A DNA stretch of 14,698 nucleotides from Anaerolineales bacterium (GTDB taxonomy: Bacteria; Chloroflexota; Anaerolineae; Epilineales; JAANWY01): positions 1 to 14,698 of the forward strand of contig JAANWY010000187.1 in the NCBI GenBank assembly GCA_018263655.1. The letters are read 5' to 3'. Made by a program: the position numbers and the translations under genes. The notes under the pieces are model-generated. The model was not told the DNA's origin. It did not search any database and saw only the letters and a list, made by a program, of their open reading frames with translations. The first letter of the stretch is position 1. Each line of letters opens with the position of its first letter. Shown here piece by piece: positions 1 through 5,014 of this stretch.

Positions 1-10
1 CATGACGCCG

Positions 11-59
11 CTTTCCATTTTCCATCTTCCAATCTCCATCCTCCAATCTCCGTTCTCCA
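11..59. repeat. Pyrimidine-rich low-complexity repeat
   Basis: This stretch consists of tandem variants of short units such as TTCCATTTTCCATC and CCAATCTCCATC, nearly all pyrimidine on the plus strand. It lies upstream of the first gene. A related string (TCTTCCATTTTCCC) occurs inside that gene near 1221-1234, so the family is both intergenic and intragenic here. Low-complexity arrays of this kind are common in Chloroflexi and cyanobacteria; their function is unknown. The rest of 1-120 shows no gene or convincing promoter. Confidence 0.6.
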
Positions 60-120
60 GGTTCTCGTCGGCTCTGCCAGTCAGCGTGACGTTCAACCGG
101 ACTTACTCCTCGACAGGCCG

Positions 121-2646
121 GTGGATGAGTTACCCGTCATGAGCGACCGGGGTTGGAACGGGCTCGCAAACGCGAGCCCGTCACTTTCTGTGGTCACCTG
201 GTGGTTGGCGCTTACGCTACTGGGGCTGGCCGTGTGGCCGATGGTTGTCGTGGCATTGCCCGGGTTTGTGGATCGCGGATCGGCGTTGGCGCGGGCAGCC
301 GGCCTCATCCTCGTTGGATACCTTGTTTGGATCGCGGCCTCGCTGCGCTGGCTGCAGAACACGCCGGCGACGGCCTATGCGATGCTCGTTCTCGCCGGAA
401 CGCTCTCTTATTTTGTCTTCTGGCGCCGCCGTGCGGGGATTGCGGCCTTTCTCCGCCGGCGATGGCGCCTGATCCTGGTTGAGGAAGCTCTGTTTGCGCT
501 AGCCTTCCTCGTCTTCGTCGGGGTTCGAATGCTCAACCCCGATCTTTGGCAGCCCTGGTTCGGTGGCGAGAAGCCGATGGAGTTTGCGTTTCTGAACGCG
601 ATTCTCAAGAGCGCCCATTTCCCGCCGTACGACCCCTACTTTGCCGGCGGCACCATCAACTACTACTACTACGGCCTCTACCTCGTTGGATTGCTCATCA
701 AGCTGACGGGGATCGTGCCCGAGGTGGCCTTCAACCTGGCTGTGCCAACGCTGTTCGCGCTCACGGTGGTCGGGGCGTTTACGGTAGTTTACAACGCCAC
801 AATTTCGGGTTTTTCTACTGCGGTTCGAAATCCGAAACCCGTCCTGAGCGGCGTCCTGAGCCTGTCGAAGGGCCTGTCGAAGGGCTTGTCGAAGGGCCCA
901 GTCGAAGGGTCCGAAATCCGAAATCGAACCTCCCTTAGAGCAATACTCTTTGGCTTGACGGGTGTGTTGTTTGTGGCGGTGATTGGCAACCTCGATGGGG
1001 TTCGGCAGGTGTTTGAGCAACTGCAGCGCACGGGCAACATCGGGCATTTCGACTTTTGGCGTAGCAGCCGCGTAATCCCCTTCACCATCAATGAGTTTCC
1101 CTACTTCAGCTTTCTCTTCGCCGACCTGCACCCGCATATGATCAATATCGCATTTTCAATTTTTGTGCTGGCGCTCCTACTGCACCTCTCCTCTCCCCCT
1201 CTCCCCCTCTCCCCCTCCCGTCTTCCATTTTCCCGCACGTTCCGTTTGGAGAGCGTCCTTTTTACCGTCCTGCTCGTACTCGGCCTCGGCGCCGTCTTCG
1301 TCATCAACCTCTGGGAGTTGCCGGCGTACTTGGTCTTGACGCTGGCTGTGTTGGTGCTACGCAGCCGGCAGTCGTCGGGGCGGTGGCGAATCGTGCACGA
1401 TGGCTTCCTGTTCACCGTGGTTGCCGGCCTGGCCTACTTGCTCTATCGTCCGTTCTACGCGAACTACAAGGCTCTACACGTCGGGCTGGATGTCGTTGAG
1501 CGCGGGTCGGAACTGAAGCCGTTCTTGACGGTCTGGGGCTTTTTGCTCTTCGTCCTGGCTTCGTATCTTCTGGTCGCCTTACTACGATCAGAGGGCGCGC
1601 AGTGGTTGGCGGCTGTGTGGCGTCAGCGGGCGCGCTTCGCACGCTTTCGACGGCTGGCGCGCCGGCTAGGCGCTGATGCGGCGCCGTCGTTCTGGATCGG
1701 GTTGATTGCTTTGACGCTGGCCCTCCTGCTGGGCGTCGGGTTCGCCTGGATTGGTGAACGTGTCCTGGCCATTATGGTGCCGCTCGTCATCGCGGCCGGC
1801 GTCCTCCTGCTGCGCCGGCGGGTCGCGGCCGGCGAGCAGTTCACGGCGTTGCTGGCGTTTGTCGGATTGGGTGTGGTGACCGGAACCGAGATCGTATTCC
1901 TGAAGGACTTTCTGGCCGGCGGCGAATGGTATCGCATGAACACCGTCTTCAAGTTCACCACCGAGGCGTGGGTGCTAATGGCGCTGGCGTCGGCGATGGC
2001 GCTGCCCGCTATCTGGCGCGGGCTGCAGCAGACCCTTGTGGTTCAGACGGCGTGGCTCGGCGTTTTCGGCGCGTTGCTGTTGGCGAGTTTGATCTATCCG
2101 ATCTACGGCACAGCGGCGCGGGTCGATGATCGGTTTCCGGGCGCGCGGCCGGCTGTCGGTACATTGGACGGCACGGCCTTCATGCGCGCCGGCGAGTATC
2201 GATGGCCGGACGAGAACACCGTCGAGCTCCCCTACACCTACGATGCGCTGCAGTGGCTTCTTGACAACGTGCAGGGTACACCGGTCGTTGCCGAGGCTAA
2301 CATCGGGTACTATCGCGAGGGCGGCCTTCGCGTCGCCACCTACACCGGCCTGCCGGCCCTCATTGGATTTCACCAGGGGGAGCAGCGCTACGACTTTCAG
2401 GTCGGTCCGCGCGCACTTAAGGCTGACGCGTTGTTCCAAACGCACGATGTCGGGCAAGCGCTGGATATTATTGAGGAGCTCGACGTGTCGTACGTTTATG
2501 TTGGTCAACTGGAGAGAGCCTGGTACCCGGAACCTGGCATCCAGAAGTTCGAGGAGATGCGCCAGCTCGGCATGTTGGAGGTCGTCTACGAGAACCCCGA
2601 GGTGACCATCTACCGCGTCACTGTGGAGGAGCCGGCACTCGGATGA
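121..2646 (+). CDS. DUF2298 / Chlor_Arch_YYY polytopic membrane protein (YYY1)
   Basis: Very hydrophobic protein of up to 841 residues, within the roughly 700-900 usual for the YYY family (TIGR03662/DUF2298, function unknown, GT-C-like in appearance). Seen in order: N-terminal membrane helices; an acidic motif EKPM at residues 150-153; the family signature NYYYYG at 180-185; a DLHPH motif at 335-339 following a helix; RMNTVFKF at about 605-612; and a soluble C-terminal domain from about residue 690, probably outside the membrane. All four motifs recur in the paralogue at 5015-7477. Two loops carry repeat-derived inserts (residues about 229-271 and 356-372). The start is uncertain: GTG at 121 gives the longest frame, but ATG at 139 has a GGATGAG sequence upstream and is equally plausible. 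Likely role, by inference, is sugar transfer or lipid-linked glycan handling at the envelope. Confidence is high for the family and low for the biochemistry. Confidence 0.9.
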   Translation: MDELPVMSDRGWNGLANASPSLSVVTWWLALTLLGLAVWPMVVVALPGFVDRGSALARAAGLILVGYLVWIAASLRWLQNTPATAYAMLVLAGTLSYFVFWRRRAGIAAFLRRRWRLILVEEALFALAFLVFVGVRMLNPDLWQPWFGGEKPMEFAFLNAILKSAHFPPYDPYFAGGTINYYYYGLYLVGLLIKLTGIVPEVAFNLAVPTLFALTVVGAFTVVYNATISGFSTAVRNPKPVLSGVLSLSKGLSKGLSKGPVEGSEIRNRTSLRAILFGLTGVLFVAVIGNLDGVRQVFEQLQRTGNIGHFDFWRSSRVIPFTINEFPYFSFLFADLHPHMINIAFSIFVLALLLHLSSPPLPLSPSRLPFSRTFRLESVLFTVLLVLGLGAVFVINLWELPAYLVLTLAVLVLRSRQSSGRWRIVHDGFLFTVVAGLAYLLYRPFYANYKALHVGLDVVERGSELKPFLTVWGFLLFVLASYLLVALLRSEGAQWLAAVWRQRARFARFRRLARRLGADAAPSFWIGLIALTLALLLGVGFAWIGERVLAIMVPLVIAAGVLLLRRRVAAGEQFTALLAFVGLGVVTGTEIVFLKDFLAGGEWYRMNTVFKFTTEAWVLMALASAMALPAIWRGLQQTLVVQTAWLGVFGALLLASLIYPIYGTAARVDDRFPGARPAVGTLDGTAFMRAGEYRWPDENTVELPYTYDALQWLLDNVQGTPVVAEANIGYYREGGLRVATYTGLPALIGFHQGEQRYDFQVGPRALKADALFQTHDVGQALDIIEELDVSYVYVGQLERAWYPEPGIQKFEEMRQLGMLEVVYENPEVTIYRVTVEEPALG
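801..930 (+). repeat. Composite interspersed repeat inserted in frame in YYY1
   Basis: Inside YYY1 there are two copies of GTCCTGAGC (841-849 and 853-861), then four copies of GTCGAAGGG (864, 876, 888, 901; period 12-13). They are flanked by GAAATCC-type heptamers (about 825-840 and 910-928). The 12-nt period encodes a repeated LSKG peptide. CCTGAGCCTGTCGAAGG-type sequences are a well-known interspersed repeat family in environmental bacteria. Alignment with the paralogue shows that the segment replaces a short loop just before the conserved (F/L)FVAV-(I/A)GNL(D/E)G helix. The frame is kept open. Confidence 0.8.
1186..1240 (+). repeat. CT-rich 8-bp-period repeat inserted in YYY1
   Basis: CTCTCCCC-like units repeat at 8-bp spacing from about 1187 to 1217, followed by TCTTCCATTTTCCCG, which resembles the repeat at 11-59. 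The segment encodes a Pro/Ser/Leu-rich peptide (residues about 356-372) in the loop after the DLHPH helix. The paralogue has a different insert in the same loop. Confidence 0.7.
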
Positions 2647-2648
2647 AC

Positions 2649-2677
2649 TTGACACTAACTCATCCGAGCAGTATCTT
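2649..2677 (+). promoter_or_regulatory. Sigma-70-type promoter for the toxin-antitoxin pair
   Basis: A perfect TTGACA (2649-2654) is followed 17 bp later by TATCTT (2672-2677; 4 of 6 matches to TATAAT). It lies directly after the YYY1 stop codon and about 45 bp before the antitoxin start, so the cassette can be transcribed independently of YYY1. Prediction by inspection only. Confidence 0.55.
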
Positions 2678-2714
2678 TAGAATGTCTCTTGTAGACCGGA
2701 GATATATTCATGAC

Positions 2715-2719
2715 GGAGG
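2715..2719 (+). promoter_or_regulatory. Ribosome binding site setting the antitoxin start
   Basis: GGAGG ends 7 nt before the ATG at 2727 and 4 nt before the ATG at 2724. This favours a start at 2727 (or 2724) over the in-frame upstream ATG at 2643. That upstream start would overlap the YYY1 stop and read through the promoter with no ribosome site. Confidence 0.7.
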
Positions 2720-2726
2720 TGTGATG

Positions 2727-3044
2727 ATGCCTGAACTGGTTTTTGAGGGGAGCCTACCATCTTCATACGAATTTCAGCAGGCCCTTGCTCAGGCCATGGC
2801 AATGACCAACCCGGTCGATGATCTGTTGGAACTGGCGAATCGACTTCGCGAGTATGAGCAGGAACATAACATGACGTCGGCTGATTTCTATCAGCGTTAC
2901 CAGGCCGGCACATTGGAAGAGGGGTTGCAACATTGCACGGAGTGGGCTGCTGTCTATGATCTGTTTGTCAAGACTAGACGAATGGTGGAGGCCACGCTGA
3001 TGCGGGCCGGAGTCCAACCAGAACTAAGTGAGACTCCAGTGTGA
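2727..3044 (+). CDS. TumA-like antitoxin of a TumE/TumA-type module
   Basis: Small soluble protein of 105 residues from the ATG at 2727. It is predicted almost wholly helical and acidic: a helix around residues 15-47 (LLELANRLREYEQEH), then a segment at about 50-70 reading TSADFYQRYQAGTLEEG, then a helix with EWAAVYDLFVKTRRMVEATL. Small proteins with this FY-x-R-(Y/F)-Q-x-G-x-L then E-W-A pattern are commonly encoded just upstream of DUF6516 proteins, as here. The stop overlaps the start of the toxin gene by 4 nt (GTGA), implying translational coupling with antitoxin first. It is expected to neutralise the toxin by binding it; no DNA-binding motif is obvious. The name depends mainly on the neighbour. 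The gene has only one GCCGGC, in a window where that hexamer is frequent. Confidence 0.7.
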   Translation: MPELVFEGSLPSSYEFQQALAQAMAMTNPVDDLLELANRLREYEQEHNMTSADFYQRYQAGTLEEGLQHCTEWAAVYDLFVKTRRMVEATLMRAGVQPELSETPV

Positions 3045-3433
3045 GCCTCTTCAGGTATCTGACTCGTTTGGAGAATACGCTCCGGTCGCGTGGGGATCTC
3101 TTCCTAGACACTCTGCGGCTGACGGTGACGAGCATCGGTGCTCTCTTTGAGGTTGATGTCCGCTTCTATGACGGCTCGCGGCTCATCGTTACTGAAGAGA
3201 TAGAACAGGTTGGGCAGCGGGGCGTGAGGCGGCTTACCTACAAGTTCCATTATCAGGAAGAGGATGGAACCCTCATCTTTCGATACGATAATGTGCCCCA
3301 CTATCCACATCTCTCCACCTTTCCTTCTCACAAGCATGTAGGGGACTCCGTTATCGAGGCCCAGCCGCGAGACCTATCTGACGTCCTTCGCGAGATTGAT
3401 GCGATCATCTATCCAGAACCGGAGGAAGAGTAA
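3041..3433 (+). CDS. TumE family (DUF6516) toxin
   Basis: A 130-residue soluble protein starting with GTG at 3041, inside the antitoxin stop. It has an alpha/beta pattern: an N-terminal helix, strands around residues 34-50 (LFEVDVRFYDGSRLIV) and 64-84, and then the family hallmark RYDNVPHYPHLSTFPSHKHV at about 81-100, rich in conserved His, Asp and Pro. The C-terminal part is a helix (LSDVLREIDAII) and an acidic tail. The RYDN-PH-P-TFP-HKH pattern is typical of the TumE/DUF6516 toxin-antitoxin family; the length is normal and I see no damage. The molecular target is not evident from the sequence. No separate ribosome site is visible, consistent with coupling to the upstream gene. Confidence 0.8.
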   Translation: MSLFRYLTRLENTLRSRGDLFLDTLRLTVTSIGALFEVDVRFYDGSRLIVTEEIEQVGQRGVRRLTYKFHYQEEDGTLIFRYDNVPHYPHLSTFPSHKHVGDSVIEAQPRDLSDVLREIDAIIYPEPEEE

Positions 3434-3589
3434 GCCCCTTCCGCGTGCTCTGCGTGTGTAATACTATTTGAAGTACTGCATCTCTATATATGTCGTGGCT
3501 ATCAGGTACCTCGTGCCTGCACAAGAAGAGGCCTCAACTGTGAGGGCGGTAGCCGGGTCACGGCCTGAGTAGTTGCTATATGTCAATAT
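3434..3589. other. Intergenic region between toxin gene and sigma factor
   Basis: 156 bp without a gene. AT-rich patches occur at 3459-3467 and 3485-3490 (TATATA), but no -35 element at proper spacing could be paired with them. No terminator hairpin with a T-tract follows the toxin gene. The promoter of the sigma operon is probably here but is not assigned. Confidence 0.4.
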
Positions 3590-4102
3590 ATGGTGGCAGA
3601 CACAAGCTCGCGCGCCGGTGACTTCGCTGACAAGTACCGTGCTTACTTACCGCGCATCCTGAACTACATGCGGCTCCGGGTGGGTGACGAAGCGCTGGCC
3701 CAGGATCTGACGGCGACGACGTTCGAGCGAGCATTCGGCGCCATCGACTCCCTGCGGTCGGAGGCGGCCTTTGGTGGTTGGATCTTCACGATTGCGCGCA
3801 ACGTCGTCAGACAGCACTACCGCGATCGACGAGAAACCGTGGCGCTGGAGAATCTGGCCCAGATGGTTGATCCGGCGCCGTCGCCGGAGGGGCGCGCAAT
3901 GGATGCGGCTGAGCTGCGAGAGATTCTGGCCGGCCTCCAGACTTTGTCGGAACGCGAACGGGAGATCATTCGGCTGAAGTTCGTTGGTGAGTTGAAGAAC
4001 CGAGAGATTGCGCCCATCATGGGGCTGACCGAGAGTCACGTAGCCGTCATCGTGTATCGGGCGTTGGGTAAACTGCGCGAGTTAGTGGTTAGTGAATGGT
4101 GA
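3590..4102 (+). CDS. ECF-type RNA polymerase sigma factor
   Basis: 170 residues, the normal ECF sigma size. Region 2 spans about residues 12-82, with the core-binding helix DEALAQDLTATTFERAF (33-49) and the -10-recognition helix GWIFTIARNVVRQHYRDRR (63-81). A short acidic and proline-containing linker (about 92-105) replaces region 3. Region 4 spans about 106-165, with LSEREREIIRLKF then the helix-turn-helix NREIAPIMGLTESHVAVIVYRAL. The start is ATG at 3590; there is no Shine-Dalgarno sequence, and the AT-rich sequence immediately upstream suggests a leaderless or short-leader message. It is followed 9 nt later by a membrane-anchored anti-sigma-like protein and then, with only a 3-nt gap, by YYY2. 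It therefore probably responds to an envelope signal and may drive its own operon. The target promoter motif is unknown. Confidence 0.88.
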   Translation: MVADTSSRAGDFADKYRAYLPRILNYMRLRVGDEALAQDLTATTFERAFGAIDSLRSEAAFGGWIFTIARNVVRQHYRDRRETVALENLAQMVDPAPSPEGRAMDAAELREILAGLQTLSEREREIIRLKFVGELKNREIAPIMGLTESHVAVIVYRALGKLRELVVSEW

Positions 4103-4111
4103 CGCAGCACA

Positions 4112-5011
4112 ATGAGTGAAGGCAAACATTGCTCTGGCGACCTGGGGAGTGGCATCAGCGCCGCTGAGGAGCTGCACGCTGCTCGCGAGGTGTCGGAGCA
4201 AGTTGATGACATGTTGGCCGGCCGGCCAGTAACCTCACATCGTCCGGAACTGGTGGTGGCGCAACGATTAAGCCAACTGGGCCATCTCCTGCCGCCCGTT
4301 GCGCCGGCGTTCGAGCGTCGCGTATTGGCGCCGGCGCAGCGTCGGGAGCGACGCTGGCCTGGGCTGCGGTTCCCCGTCCGTGCGTTCTCACTGGCGGCGG
4401 TAGCCACGGCGGTTGTCCTAATACTCGTGCTGACGGCGCCCGGTCAGACAGCGCTGGCTCGTCTGGCCGCCATCTTCCACCTTGAATCTGTGGATGTCGG
4501 AATCAACGTGGCGACAGCGACGCCGGCCGGCACCTATCGCGTTGTGGCGCCGCGTGTGGAACGGCCTCTTGGGGGACTGGACGCGGTTCAGGGGGTGGCG
4601 CCGGTACCCGTTCTGGCCCCGTCGAAGTTGCCGGCCGGGTGGGCGCTGTGGGATGCACGCGCCATCTACTATCCGGATTTGCCGGCTAGCGTGCCCTTGA
4701 ATATCATTCTCACATACGCTGATGTGGCGACTGAATCAGCGTCGGGTGCGTCGCTGGAAATCGTCGAGTACTTCATCCAGCTGGGCGACAATTTGACCAT
4801 TGATTCGCTGCGTCGTGCTGATCGGGCTTCTGCGTCAGCGCGTGAGATGACGATCGATGGCCGGCGGGTAATTCTGATCGAAGATGGTCAAGCGACGGGT
4901 GTACGCACCCTCATTTGGCAGCAGGACGACATCTTGGTGGAGGTGGAGGCGAGTGGCCTCTCCGCCGAGGATCTGCTCTCGATCACCGCTTCACTACAAC
5001 CCATAGACTGA
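4112..5011 (+). CDS. One-pass membrane anti-sigma-like protein
   Basis: 299 residues. The N-terminal part (1-90) is hydrophilic and Arg-rich and presumed cytoplasmic. One clear membrane helix lies at about 91-109 (AFSLAAVATAVVLILVLTA), followed by a roughly 190-residue outer domain. The outer part, with LAPSKLPAGWALWDARAIYY, a strand-rich centre, then DGRRVILIEDGQ and TLIWQQDDILVEVEASGLSAEDLLSITASL, resembles DUF4367-type domains found in sigma/anti-sigma-associated membrane proteins. Position directly after an ECF sigma gene supports an anti-sigma role. The N-terminus lacks the H-x3-C-x2-C zinc motif of classical zinc anti-sigma factors; only Cys7 is present. The start is the ATG at 4112, 9 nt after the sigma stop. 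The function is inferred from architecture and context. Confidence 0.72.
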   Translation: MSEGKHCSGDLGSGISAAEELHAAREVSEQVDDMLAGRPVTSHRPELVVAQRLSQLGHLLPPVAPAFERRVLAPAQRRERRWPGLRFPVRAFSLAAVATAVVLILVLTAPGQTALARLAAIFHLESVDVGINVATATPAGTYRVVAPRVERPLGGLDAVQGVAPVPVLAPSKLPAGWALWDARAIYYPDLPASVPLNIILTYADVATESASGASLEIVEYFIQLGDNLTIDSLRRADRASASAREMTIDGRRVILIEDGQATGVRTLIWQQDDILVEVEASGLSAEDLLSITASLQPID

Positions 5012-5014
5012 CCC

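Noticed and set aside
864..909. Four evenly spaced repeats as a CRISPR-like array
   Set aside because: The period is only 12-13 bp with no unique spacers; it is an in-frame tandem repeat of a known interspersed type.
1975..2655. 226-codon minus-strand open frame opposite the C-terminus of YYY1
   Set aside because: It is a shadow of the real gene; no domain or ribosome site was seen.
2647..2656. Ten-base match ACTTGACACT shared with the right arm of the MITE-like element (14592-14601)
   Set aside because: The match does not extend further, and TTGACA is simply a promoter hexamer in one place; coincidence is likely.
2643..2726. N-terminal extension of the antitoxin from the ATG at 2643
   Set aside because: It overlaps the YYY1 stop, has no ribosome site, runs through a good promoter, and GGAGG sits just before the ATGs at 2724/2727.
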